Below the pieces are notes generated by a model. It was not told the origin of the DNA, ran no database searches, and saw only the letters and a list, made by a program, of their open reading frames with translations. Positions 1 through 8,537 of a stretch of DNA of 64,000 nucleotides are shown piece after piece (positions within the stretch are counted from its first letter, which is position 1; every line of letters starts with the position of its first letter). Source of the stretch: DAOUBP01 sp964513075 (GTDB taxonomy: Bacteria; Chloroflexota; Anaerolineae; CG2-30-64-16); contig CAZELR010000019.1 in assembly GCA_964513075.1 (NCBI GenBank), positions 3,578-67,577 of the forward strand, read 5' to 3'. Position numbers and translations under genes: made by a program.

Positions 1-435
1 ACACATGCGCTGAAGCCGTACGGCCATAGGCGCCGTAATGCGTACGTGCAGCACGTCGGGCTTGTCCTGCAACGCGGCCATGCCGCCGCGGCCGATGATG
101 AGCACATTGCCCTTCTTATAGCCGGCGTTGATGACTTTAACGAGGTTCGCTACTGAGATTCCCTCAAGGGCGTCGGACCGGGCCCCGAAAGTCCAGCTCG
201 AAGGATCGCCGCCGGTCATCCTCTGGGTGGTGCCGATCGCCTCCCACACAGTCTTCGCGCCCTGGGGTTTGAAACCCATGGCGGCTTCGACGGCCTTAGT
301 CCCCAGACCCATCTCCTGGCCGACCTGCGCCATCATTTTTTTGTCAAAGATCTGATAGCCCAGCTTCTCAGCGACCAGGCGCGCGACGTCGTCGCCCAAG
401 CTTTCCAATTGCCGAGAGATTGTGATAACAGCCAT
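1..435 (-). CDS. Cytidylate kinase-like family protein (3' part outside window)
   Basis: The reading frame opens at an ATG at 435 behind a good ribosome binding site (CAAGGAGAT at 441-449) and runs off the window edge without a stop, so 145 N-terminal residues are visible. They begin MAVITISRQLESLGDDVARL and later contain VLIIGRGGMAALQDKPDVLH and HVRITAPMAVRLQRM. The ISRQ start, the conserved IIGRG block and the DVLHVRITAP strand are typical of the cytidylate kinase-like family, which has a P-loop-kinase fold but an uncertain substrate. The usual glycine-rich loop after ISRQ is poorly kept (LESLGDDVA), so nucleotide binding may be altered. The family is recognised from motifs alone, and the true substrate is unknown. 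Confidence 0.75.
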   Translation of the reverse strand, partial: MAVITISRQLESLGDDVARLVAEKLGYQIFDKKMMAQVGQEMGLGTKAVEAAMGFKPQGAKTVWEAIGTTQRMTGGDPSSWTFGARSDALEGISVANLVKVINAGYKKGNVLIIGRGGMAALQDKPDVLHVRITAPMAVRLQRMC

Positions 436-583
436 TCTGTATCTCCTTGTTGAAGGTAGGTTTGCTTTCGAACCTGATTCTTCAGGTATCAGCAGCAGGA
501 TACAACAGGCCGCGCTTCATAGGCGCTTCACGAAGTAGGGCTTAGCCAGGAATGATGTCCCGCGGGCGCAAGCCCAAGGGTTC

Positions 584-3500
584 TTAGTTGAACGAAGCTT
601 CCAACTCCTCCAAGACGCGCGTCAGGTCCAGAGACTCTGGCCGGTCTGGGATCAGCTCTGAGAGATCTGGCAGGGGCGGCGGGTCAAGCAGCGTCTCACC
701 TGTCAGCTCTTGATAGCGACTCCGGCACTCGTCGGCGCCCGTCTCGGCGTATTCCGCCCGATAGAATGCTGCTGCAGCTTGCGCTGCGGCGCTGTGTGCC
801 GCAGCATCCGGCGCCAGCCGCCACCACTCGTAGTTGAGCGCGGCCTGCCGGTGCGGGGCGGCCTCGTGCTGCAAGAGGTTTTGGATCTCTGCTTCAGCTT
901 GCATTGCATCGGTCTCGCCCAGTGCGCGGCGGAGGCGGATGCCCAGCACCCGCGCGTCGAAGCGTGTGTCCTCGCCGGCCAGGCGTTCACCCGCTACGCT
1001 AGAGATCTTCGCCCACGCTTCATCGTAGAAATCGCGCGCCTCGGCCGCGCGGCCGCGCGCCAGCAGCAGCCGCGCCAGCCCGACGAGCATGCCGGAAAGA
1101 TAGCTGGGAATGCCCAGGCGCTGTCCGAAGCCGATCGCCTTGCGATACAACGATTCGGCCAGATCGGCCTTCCCGCAACGCTCGTTGATCGACGCGAGAC
1201 CGGCAACGTTCAGGCAGGCGGTCCAGCGGTCGCTGATCTCCCAGGCGTTGCGCAGGCTGCGCTGGTAGCCGGCGATGGCACGCTCGTAGTCTCCGCGCTT
1301 CGCCAAGACCAGGGCGATGTTGGAGATTGCCCAGGAGACCGCCTGCCGATCGTCAATCTCCTGGGCCAACATGCCTGCGCGCAGATACCAGTGCACGGCC
1401 TCGCCGAACCAGTGCTGCGACGACCGGACATTCCCCAGGGTGATCGATGCGCGCGAGAGGATCAGCTTATAGTCCAGCGGCCCCGCAATCCTGATGGATT
1501 TCAGGCAGCAGTCTGCGGACCGCTCCCAGTCTCCCTGGCTCCAATAGACCATGCCCATCGTCTCCAGCGCCTCGCAGATGCCGCGCGAATCATCGATTCC
1601 CATGGCGATCTGCAGTTGTTGCTCCAGCGCGGCGAGGGCCTGGGGGTGGTTTCCCTGGAACCAGTGGATCTGGCCTATGGTCCACAGTGCGCTGACCATG
1701 CCCCGGCCTACGCCTGCGGCTTTGAAGCCGTCTTCGGCCTTGGCCAGCCATTCTAGTGCTTCGTCATAGTAGCCCATCAACTGCAGCGCACCGGCCAGCG
1801 CGACCTGGGCTTGCGCTACCAAACAGGTATCACCCAAAGCCTCGGCTATCTCCAGGGCTTCGCGGGCGATGGTGCGTGTCGGCGCCCAATGCCCGGTCAC
1901 CCGCCAGATCTCTGCCAGCGCCAGCATCACCGCGCAGCGCTCATGACCGGATAGGCCGGCGGCAAGCTCGCTTTCCAACAGATGGCGGTAGAGGCGCACG
2001 GCTTCGTCGTTGGCGTAAATCCGTTGGGCGGCGGCGGCGGCCCGGCGATAATAAGTGATCGCCGGTTGCACCTCGCCGGCCTGCTCGTAGTGGGTCGCGA
2101 TTTGGCCGCTGAACGCATCCAGGGCGCCGCCATGGCGCGCCTCGAGCGCCTGGGCTACGCGCAGATGTACGCCGCGGTGGCGGACTGGGCCGATCTCGTC
2201 GTAGGCCACAGCGCGAATCCCGTCATGGCTGAAGTCATAGGCGTCGTCTCCCTGGTCACGCACAAGCTGGCGCCGCCACAACTCATCCAAACCCTGGACC
2301 ACCGCGGCCTCGTCCAGGCCAGCGGCATGGACCAGCACATCGTAACTGAATTTGCGGCCGATCACTGCCGCAGTCTGTGCCAGTGCTTGCGCATCCGGCG
2401 AGAGCATCGCTAACCGCCAGCGGATCACTGCTCGCACCTTGGGCGGCAGCGTCGGCGGGATATTCAAATAGCCCAGGCCCTCGTCTCTCTCTCTCTCCGG
2501 TTCGTCTCCTTCCCGTCTCGCGGTCCCTCCTAACCCCGCCCGCACCATTTCGACGACGAAGAGCGGATTTCCCTCGGTATCGCGGTAGATTTGGGCTGCT
2601 TCAGTTGCTTCCAGGGCTCTCCCGGCGGCGCTTGTGGCGAGGGCCGCGGTTTCAGCTACATTGAGTGGCAACAGCGAGATCTCGCTCAGCAGCCCGGCGC
2701 GCGCCAACGCTAACCGTGATGCCGTAAATGGATGATCCTCGCCCACTTCGTGCAGCCGCACCGTGCATACCACCAGCAAGGGTGCGCCAGGATGAGTGTG
2801 CAGCAAGTAGACGAGCCAATCCAGAGTCTCGCGGTCAGCCCATTGCAGGTCATCCAGGAACAGCAGCAGCGGATCGCGACTGCCTTGAGTTGACCCAAGT
2901 ATTGCACGCGCCAGCGCCTCGAACAACCGCGTGCGCTGCCAGGCTTCAGTCAGTGGGCCGGGGGCGGCGAGGCGCGGGCGTGCGGCCAGGAGCGCCGGGA
3001 TGAGGCGGCCGACCTCGACCAGCCACACGTCGTCCAGCGCGGCCAGACGCGGCCGGAGCGCTGCCTCATTCAACCATTCGACGACAGGCGCGTACGCCAG
3101 GGCGTCGCCGCCCGCATAGCACTGCGCCGCGACCGCGATTGCACCCTGTCGGGCCACCCAGGCGACCAGTTCTTCGGCTAGACGCGTTTTGCCGATGCCG
3201 GCTTCGCCGCTAAGCAGGATCATCTGCGGCTTACCTGCTGCGGCGGCGCGCCAGGCAGCCAGCAGCAGCGACCATTCAGCTTTGCGGCCGACTAACGGCA
3301 GGTCTGCCGGGCGCCTTGCTGCGCTTTCTGCGGTCGCCGGCACGGGGCGCTCCCGCATCCTGTGCAGGCGGTCATAGAGGTCACGGGTGGCGCGTGACGG
3401 TGCGGCTCCAAACTCCTGCTTCAGCATCGCAGTGCACGCGTGGTAGATACGCAAGGCCTCCGTCCAGTCGCCTTGCGCCATGTGCAGGCGCATCAGGTGG

Positions 3501-4099
3501 CGGTAGGCAGCCTCGTGAAGGGGGTCGTGGTGCAGCAAGCGCTGGGCGTATGGGATGGCGCTGCTGGTGTCGCGCTGCCCCTCCAGTGCCAGCACCAATT
3601 GCTCCAGGGCGTCGCCGTAGGCCTGGTGCAGCCGCTCGCGCACGGGCAGGATCCAATCGTCATAGCAATCGGGCAACAGGTCACCGGTGTACGCGGCAAC
3701 GGCGGCTGCCAGCGCCTGCGTGACTTGATCTGCCTCGCCGCGTTCCTGCGCCGCCGCCTGGGCTATGGCCGCCTCGAACCCGGTCACGTCCAGGTCTATG
3801 GGCGCATCCGGCCGCCAGTGGAGCGTCTGGGGCGATACGGTGACATAACGATCAGTGTCGGGCAGCGCCCGGCGCAGCCGGGTGAGCAGCGTGCGAAGGT
3901 TTTTGAGCGCCTGTTGATCGGTGGTGTCCGGCCAGAAAGCAAAGGCCAGTTGTTGGCGCGAAACCGGCGCAGCAGGCTGCAAGGCAAGGTAAGCCAACAG
4001 GTGTTGGAGCCGCGCCTGGTCGAAACCAACTAGGGGCTGACCGCCCTGAAGCAGGCGAAACGGGCCGAGCAGATGCAGGTGAAGATGCTCTTCGGACAT
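584..4099 (-). CDS. BTAD/SARP-type transcriptional regulator with AAA ATPase and TPR repeats
   Basis: A 1171-residue regulator. The start is taken at the ATG at 4099 (MSEEHLHLHLLGPFRLLQGG), because the frame upstream lacks protein-like sequence and the usual SARP beginning, LHLLGPFRL, lies here. Order of parts: a winged-helix DNA-binding segment at about residues 1-100 (LAFAFWPDTTDQQALKNLR), a bacterial transcriptional activation (BTAD) TPR domain to about 250, then an AAA/STAND ATPase with Walker A GEAGIGKT near residue 297 and Walker B LLLFLDDLQWAD near 410. The last roughly 550 residues are TPR-like helical repeats. The family couples ATP binding and ligand or protein sensing to transcription activation. 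It is divergent from the DoxX-like gene, 239 bp away. The effector and targets cannot be told from sequence. Confidence 0.88.
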   Translation of the reverse strand: MSEEHLHLHLLGPFRLLQGGQPLVGFDQARLQHLLAYLALQPAAPVSRQQLAFAFWPDTTDQQALKNLRTLLTRLRRALPDTDRYVTVSPQTLHWRPDAPIDLDVTGFEAAIAQAAAQERGEADQVTQALAAAVAAYTGDLLPDCYDDWILPVRERLHQAYGDALEQLVLALEGQRDTSSAIPYAQRLLHHDPLHEAAYRHLMRLHMAQGDWTEALRIYHACTAMLKQEFGAAPSRATRDLYDRLHRMRERPVPATAESAARRPADLPLVGRKAEWSLLLAAWRAAAAGKPQMILLSGEAGIGKTRLAEELVAWVARQGAIAVAAQCYAGGDALAYAPVVEWLNEAALRPRLAALDDVWLVEVGRLIPALLAARPRLAAPGPLTEAWQRTRLFEALARAILGSTQGSRDPLLLFLDDLQWADRETLDWLVYLLHTHPGAPLLVVCTVRLHEVGEDHPFTASRLALARAGLLSEISLLPLNVAETAALATSAAGRALEATEAAQIYRDTEGNPLFVVEMVRAGLGGTARREGDEPERERDEGLGYLNIPPTLPPKVRAVIRWRLAMLSPDAQALAQTAAVIGRKFSYDVLVHAAGLDEAAVVQGLDELWRRQLVRDQGDDAYDFSHDGIRAVAYDEIGPVRHRGVHLRVAQALEARHGGALDAFSGQIATHYEQAGEVQPAITYYRRAAAAAQRIYANDEAVRLYRHLLESELAAGLSGHERCAVMLALAEIWRVTGHWAPTRTIAREALEIAEALGDTCLVAQAQVALAGALQLMGYYDEALEWLAKAEDGFKAAGVGRGMVSALWTIGQIHWFQGNHPQALAALEQQLQIAMGIDDSRGICEALETMGMVYWSQGDWERSADCCLKSIRIAGPLDYKLILSRASITLGNVRSSQHWFGEAVHWYLRAGMLAQEIDDRQAVSWAISNIALVLAKRGDYERAIAGYQRSLRNAWEISDRWTACLNVAGLASINERCGKADLAESLYRKAIGFGQRLGIPSYLSGMLVGLARLLLARGRAAEARDFYDEAWAKISSVAGERLAGEDTRFDARVLGIRLRRALGETDAMQAEAEIQNLLQHEAAPHRQAALNYEWWRLAPDAAAHSAAAQAAAAFYRAEYAETGADECRSRYQELTGETLLDPPPLPDLSELIPDRPESLDLTRVLEELEASFN

Positions 4100-4233
4100 G
4101 TCACAGCCATTATCGCATGGACGCGGACAGCAGTCAAAGCGCCTGGCACAAGCGAAAAGTTGGTGATATCGGGCTGAGGCGGAGTCAAGACACCTTTGGG
4201 ATACTTGCTGCAACGGATGATTTGCACATTTCG

Positions 4234-4248
4234 TTTTCGCAGCGAAAA
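4234..4248. promoter_or_regulatory. Palindrome in the divergent regulator/DoxX gap (possible operator)
   Basis: TTTTCGCAGCGAAAA is a perfect 15-nt palindrome around a central A. It lies in the 239-bp gap between the BTAD regulator and the DoxX-like gene. A partial copy (AGCGAAAAGTTGG) occurs about 90 bp towards the regulator. It could be a regulator binding site; no convincing -35/-10 pair was found beside it. Confidence 0.35.
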
Positions 4249-4338
4249 GTAGTACACTAGCCTGGCTTGCGGTGCACCCAGCCGGGTCCGAAGATAGCCG
4301 CACGAGAACTGACTAGTTCAAGGAAAGGGTGATTTCAT

Positions 4339-4722
4339 ATGAGCGGGATGAATGCTGTTGTCTGGCTGTTTTCCGGCATCTTGGCGGTGGTTTTTGTGGT
4401 CGTGGGCATAACCCGGGCCTACTTCTATGAGTTTGCCAAGAAGACGTGGCCGTGGGTCAGCGACCTGGAGCCGTATGCGGTTCGGACCCTCGGATTAGTG
4501 GAACTGATCTGCGGCGTTGGGCTGATCCTTCCTGTGGCCATCGGCAAGTACACCTTTCTGACCCCTGTTGCCGCGAGCATGCTGATGCTGCTCCTGGTCC
4601 TGGCCGTCGCCTTTCACGTGCGAAGGCATGAGTCTGACTTGGCATGGTTGGTCGGGCTGTTGCTGGTGATGGTGGGGGTGGTGTTCTATGGCCGTGTCGA
4701 GCTGCTTAATTCGATCCTATGA
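4339..4722 (+). CDS. DoxX-like small membrane protein
   Basis: A 127-residue protein that is almost wholly hydrophobic, with four predicted membrane helices (around residues 6-28, 45-67, 70-90 and 100-122). Its layout and the LGLVELICGVGLILP segment fit the DoxX-like/DUF4267-type four-helix family. Members of this broad family are linked to quinone or sulfur-related redox membrane complexes, but the role of this one is unknown. The start has an AAGGAAAGG ribosome binding site. It stands alone between the divergent BTAD regulator and the hypB remnant that begins 10 bp downstream. Confidence 0.7.
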   Translation: MSGMNAVVWLFSGILAVVFVVVGITRAYFYEFAKKTWPWVSDLEPYAVRTLGLVELICGVGLILPVAIGKYTFLTPVAASMLMLLLVLAVAFHVRRHESDLAWLVGLLLVMVGVVFYGRVELLNSIL

Positions 4723-4731
4723 GCCTGGGCC

Positions 4732-5068
4732 GTGAAGATTCCGATCGTCAAGCAGATTCTTAGCGCCAATGACGAGGTCGCCGCCGAAAATCGGGCCAGG
4801 TTGGCTGAGCACGGTATCTTGGCGGTCAATCTGATGGCGTCCCCTGGCGCGGGCAAGACCAGCGTCATCCTGGCGACGGTCGCGCATTGACACCGAAACC
4901 CTCTTGGCGCGCGGCATCCCGGCGGTTCAGATCAATACCGGCGGCAACTGCCACCTGGACGCGCCGATGGTGCGCGCCGCGCTGCCGCACCTGCCGCTGG
5001 CCGATATCGACCTGCTCTTCATCGAAAATGTGGGCAACCTGGTTTGCCCAGTCAAGAGCGGTGATTGA
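4732..5068 (+). pseudogene. hypB: Remnant of hydrogenase nickel-incorporation GTPase HypB
   Basis: Two pieces of a HypB-like protein lie in adjacent frames. Piece one (GTG at 4732 to TGA at 4888-4890) reads VKIPIVKQILSANDEVAAEN and then LMASPGAGKTSVIL, which is the N-terminal helix and P-loop of HypB. Piece two (frame of 4889, to TGA at 5066-5068) reads VQINTGGNCHLDAPMVRAAL and LLFIENVGNLVCP, matching the HypB switch and metal-site region. The stretch between them, where HypB carries its EGD motif, is missing (roughly 30 codons). The sequence also stops right after NLVCP, so the last third with the NKxD motif is gone. Frameshift, internal deletion and 3' truncation make this a clear relic. 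No other hyp or hydrogenase gene is in the window. Confidence 0.88.
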
Positions 5069-6935
5069 TGAAGTCGGCATCGTCGATGCCATTCACGCAT
5101 ACCTTGTTCAGGCCGTTTTCTGAGCTACCAACACTGCCCCACTCTGCGGCGTCGGCCGCTTCTTCCCAGTCAGTCCAGTGCTCCCCGCTCTCCGCCAGAT
5201 AGCGATCGACAGCCTCACCGAGGGTCATGAAGAAGCGGTGCGAGCCCACCTGACTGAACAGGCCGTAACGCTTCAGCCGATCCTTGACCGGGTCCTTCAT
5301 CTCTGCGAAGCTGAACTCGATCCCTGCCGTGGTTAGTTCATTGTCCAGTTCGGCCAGCACGTCAGCCGCTGTGACGTCCATATCGGTGACCGGCTCGGCC
5401 GCCACGACGACCCAGCGCGGGGGCGCAGGAGATTCCGCTACGGCCGCCAGGACTCTCTCCCGAAAAGCTTCGGCATTCGCAAAGAACAGCGGTGCATCCC
5501 ACCTGAACAGGACCAGGCCCGGGATGCGTTTCGCCTGCGGATAACGGGTGACATCGTGATATCCCTTCAAGTTCTGCACCCTGCCCAGCACCGCGGAATA
5601 CGGTCGCCACGCGTGCCAAACAAGGTTGAGCAGCGCCACGCCGACGGCGATGAAAATCCCGATGATCACACCGCGCAGTACCACGGCCAGGAAGCAGATC
5701 AGCGATAGGACGAACTCCGCGCGGCTCAGCCGGTATAGCCTGAGCAGGGCGGGCACATCGATGATCGATAATGCGGCAGAGATAACGACCGCGCCCAACG
5801 TCGTCGCCGGTAGGTTCTTCAGTAGTTCAGGGAAGAACAGCAGCAGCAATGCGATGCAAGATGCGCCGATCAATCCCGTCACCTGCGTCTTGGCCCCCGC
5901 GGCTTCTGCCACCGGCGTGCGCGATGCGCTGCCGCTGATCGAGAATCCCTGGAAGAAGCCCGACGCAACGTTAGCTGCGCCAAGCGCAATCATTTCCTGG
6001 TTTTGGTTCGTCTGATAGCCGCCGCGCAAGGCAAAGGTACGCGCCAGCACGCTGGTGTCGGCAAAAGAAACCAGCGCAATCGCAATCGCGCCCGCCACTA
6101 ACGGCTGGATATCGCCCGGGGCGATTGCCGGGAAGGCAAACGACGGAAGGCCCTGAGGCAGGGGACCCACGACAACAATCCCCGCGCGGCCCGCCAGGTT
6201 GAAGGCGCTCACGATGACGGTTGCGCCGACGACGGCCAGCAGCACGCCCGGCACCTTTCGATTCCAGCGCTTGACCCCCAGGATGACCGCCAGGCATCCC
6301 AGGCCGATCGCCAACGCGACCGGGTTCGTCATTCCACTCAGGATGCCGCGCACGAAGCCGGTTACTTCCGCGACCAAGCCATCGGCGTGGACGGAGAAAC
6401 CAAACAACTTGGGCATCTGACTGACCAGGACCGTCAGCGCAATGCCGTTCAGATAACCATAGCGGATCGGTTTGGATAGCAGGTCGGTGATGAATCCAAA
6501 TCGTGCCAGCCCGGCCAGGATGCAAAACAGGCCCGAGAAGATCGCTAACATGGCGGCAAGAGTTGCCGCACGAGTCGGTTCCCCGCCGGACAGCGGCACG
6601 ATGGTGGCAGCGATCATGGCTGCTAGTGCGGAATCGGGACCCAGCACCAGGATCCGACTTGGGCCGAAGATCGCGTACACTACGAGCGGGGCGATCGTGG
6701 CGTACAGACCGTAGATCGGCTGCAAGCCAGCGGCTTCAGCATAGCCCATGCCGACCGGCACCAGGACTGCCGTCAAGACCAGACCTGCGATCAGGTCGCG
6801 AAGCAGCCAACTCGGCTGGTAATGCCGCAGAGAGTCGATTCCCGGCAGCCAGTGCCCCAGTCCTTTGGTCACCGGTTGGCGATCGTGGCGGATGAGGCGG
6901 CCTTTTTCCTCGGTGGCGTCATGGCTGCTGTTCAT
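5052..6935 (-). CDS. SulP-family anion transporter with STAS domain
   Basis: A 627-residue SulP permease. The start is placed at the ATG at 6935 (MNSSHDATEEK), which has GAGGAA six bases upstream; an ATG at 6953 would add six residues. The membrane domain spans about residues 35-420 and shows the family start SWLLRDLIAGLVLTAVLVP and the GYAEAAGLQPIYGLYATI segment. A cytoplasmic STAS domain follows (about 455-590, with VVVAAEPVTDMDVTAADVLA). SulP proteins carry sulfate, bicarbonate or other anions; the substrate here is not known. The last residues (NKVCVNGIDDADFINHRS) are read antisense through the hypB remnant, so the C-terminal tail is probably a recent run-on into decayed DNA. Confidence 0.92.
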   Translation of the reverse strand: MNSSHDATEEKGRLIRHDRQPVTKGLGHWLPGIDSLRHYQPSWLLRDLIAGLVLTAVLVPVGMGYAEAAGLQPIYGLYATIAPLVVYAIFGPSRILVLGPDSALAAMIAATIVPLSGGEPTRAATLAAMLAIFSGLFCILAGLARFGFITDLLSKPIRYGYLNGIALTVLVSQMPKLFGFSVHADGLVAEVTGFVRGILSGMTNPVALAIGLGCLAVILGVKRWNRKVPGVLLAVVGATVIVSAFNLAGRAGIVVVGPLPQGLPSFAFPAIAPGDIQPLVAGAIAIALVSFADTSVLARTFALRGGYQTNQNQEMIALGAANVASGFFQGFSISGSASRTPVAEAAGAKTQVTGLIGASCIALLLLFFPELLKNLPATTLGAVVISAALSIIDVPALLRLYRLSRAEFVLSLICFLAVVLRGVIIGIFIAVGVALLNLVWHAWRPYSAVLGRVQNLKGYHDVTRYPQAKRIPGLVLFRWDAPLFFANAEAFRERVLAAVAESPAPPRWVVVAAEPVTDMDVTAADVLAELDNELTTAGIEFSFAEMKDPVKDRLKRYGLFSQVGSHRFFMTLGEAVDRYLAESGEHWTDWEEAADAAEWGSVGSSENGLNKVCVNGIDDADFINHRS

Positions 6936-6974
6936 CTCGGGTTCCTCAGCCATTGGATGCCCTGCGATTCGTTC

Positions 6975-8390
6975 TTAGGGTGCCCTGTTTCGATTATAAG
7001 CCCTCAACGTGCGTTCGCGCGCTTCCGCATGATCGACGATCGGCAGCGGATAGCCGTGGCCCACGATCGTATGCACGGCCTGCTGCACGTCTACCGGCAT
7101 GGTCCAGGGTGCGTGAAGGTATTTCTGCGGCACGCGCGCCAACTCGGGGACCCACTGCCGGACGTATGTGCCCGCCGGGTCGAACTTCTCTCCTTGCAGC
7201 ATCGGGTTGAACACGCGGAAGTAGGGCGCTGCGTCGGTGCCTACGCCCGCGGTCCACTGCCAGCCCCCGTTGTTCGACGCCGGGTCCGCGTCGAGCAGAT
7301 GCTGCATAAAGAAGCGCTCACCCCACCGCCAGTCGATCAGCAGGTCTTTGACCAGGAAGGACGCAGTAATCATCCTGGCCCGGTTGTGCATCCACCCGGT
7401 CTGCACAAGTTGGCGCATTGCAGCATCCACCACGGGGACCCCGGTCCGTCCGTTGCACCAGGCCGCGAACTCGTTCGGATCGTTGCGCCAGGGGATGTCG
7501 CGCAAGCTCGCCTGAAATTCCTGCCCCAGCACTTCGGGGTAGCGATACAGCACCATCTGATAGAACTCGCGCCAGATCAGCTCGTTGAGCCAGGTCTCGG
7601 CGCTTTTTCGTCCGTTGGGGCTGGCGGCCTTCTCCAGCGCGACGACCGCCGCGACTGCGGCCGTCCGCGCTGAGATCATGCCGAACCGCAGATACGGTGA
7701 CAGTTGCGATGTGCCTGGGAGGTCCATCCGGTTGCGCGCGGCGTCGTATTGTTGGATGGCCGCATCCTGCTCCTCCGTGAAGAGGTGCAACCGCCGTCGC
7801 GCCTCCTGCTCACCGGGCAGAAAGAGGTCGGCAGCGGAACTGCTGGGGCCAGGAATGGGCAGGCTGGGCGCCTCGGGTGGCGCCGCAATTCGTTCAGGTG
7901 CAGGGATCAGCTCAGCGGCTCCGGGCAGGGGCAGCGCCTTCCATGCCCGGCTGAACGGCGTGAAGACCGTGTACGCGCGGCCATCCGGCCGCGAGATCCC
8001 ATCATAGGGCCGCGCTGTGATTCCTTGTGTCAGGGTGAGAGGCACGCGTTTGGCCACTCGTGCGTCTCGTTCTCGGGCGTAGGGCCAGGGATCGGCCTCT
8101 GCGAACACGCCCGCGGCGCCCGTTGATTCGGCCAGCCGCGCCAGCTCCTCGGCCGGGTCGCCCTGTCGCACGATGAGACGGGAGCCGCGGGCGCGCAAGT
8201 CTGCATCGAGCGCCCGCAGCCCGCCTAGCAGGAACGCAAGTCGCTTCTCGCCCGCGTCCGGGGCTGCCAGCAGCGTTGGGTCCAGTACGAAGACGGGAAT
8301 CGCCGGTTCGCCCTGCGCCAGCGCAGCCTGCAGTGCGCAGTTGTCGTGCAGCCGCAGGTCACGCCGCGTCCACCAGATAGTCGGAGGCAT
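6975..8390 (-). CDS. phr: Deoxyribodipyrimidine photolyase
   Basis: A 471-residue photolyase that repairs UV-made cyclobutane dimers using FADH- and light. The start is the ATG at 8390 (MPPTIWWTRRDLRLHDNCAL), behind a GGAGAG ribosome binding site and 15 bp after a strong promoter. The N-terminal alpha/beta antenna domain covers about residues 1-130. The FAD domain has WLNELIWREFYQ, the GVPVVDAAMRQL helix, WMHNRARMITASFLVKDL and WQWTAGVGTDAAPYFRVFNP, all hallmarks of class I photolyases. Length is normal for the class. It is divergent from the TIGR01777 gene, and its neighbour downstream on the same strand is the SulP transporter, 39 bp away. A cryptochrome-like role cannot be excluded from sequence. 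Confidence 0.95.
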   Translation of the reverse strand: MPPTIWWTRRDLRLHDNCALQAALAQGEPAIPVFVLDPTLLAAPDAGEKRLAFLLGGLRALDADLRARGSRLIVRQGDPAEELARLAESTGAAGVFAEADPWPYARERDARVAKRVPLTLTQGITARPYDGISRPDGRAYTVFTPFSRAWKALPLPGAAELIPAPERIAAPPEAPSLPIPGPSSSAADLFLPGEQEARRRLHLFTEEQDAAIQQYDAARNRMDLPGTSQLSPYLRFGMISARTAAVAAVVALEKAASPNGRKSAETWLNELIWREFYQMVLYRYPEVLGQEFQASLRDIPWRNDPNEFAAWCNGRTGVPVVDAAMRQLVQTGWMHNRARMITASFLVKDLLIDWRWGERFFMQHLLDADPASNNGGWQWTAGVGTDAAPYFRVFNPMLQGEKFDPAGTYVRQWVPELARVPQKYLHAPWTMPVDVQQAVHTIVGHGYPLPIVDHAEARERTLRAYNRNRAP

Positions 8391-8411
8391 AGCACTCTCC
8401 TGAATGGGTGG

Positions 8412-8440
8412 ATTATAATATGGTCTGATCTGATTGTAAA
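8412..8440 (-). promoter_or_regulatory. Sigma-70-type promoter of the photolyase gene
   Basis: Read on the minus strand, TTTACA (8440-8435) and TATAAT (8417-8412) are separated by exactly 17 bp. The expected start of transcription is near 8405, 15 bp before the photolyase ATG at 8390. Confidence 0.78.
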
Positions 8441-8488
8441 CCGGGCAACTGATGGGCTTTGACCGGTGCTCTATCCTGGTGTGCAGTA

Positions 8489-8518
8489 TTGCAGACGCGG
8501 CCAATCTTGTGTTATTCT
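8489..8518 (+). promoter_or_regulatory. Possible promoter of the TIGR01777 gene
   Basis: TTGCAG (8489-8494) and TATTCT (8513-8518) lie 18 bp apart, 20 bp before the ATG at 8538. Both boxes depart from consensus, so support is modest. Confidence 0.42.
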
Positions 8519-8537
8519 CCTTATATCGGAGGTTACC

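Noticed and set aside
128..355. 75-codon plus-strand frame at the window start
   Set aside because: Antisense to the cytidylate-kinase-like gene, whose motifs are clear on the minus strand.
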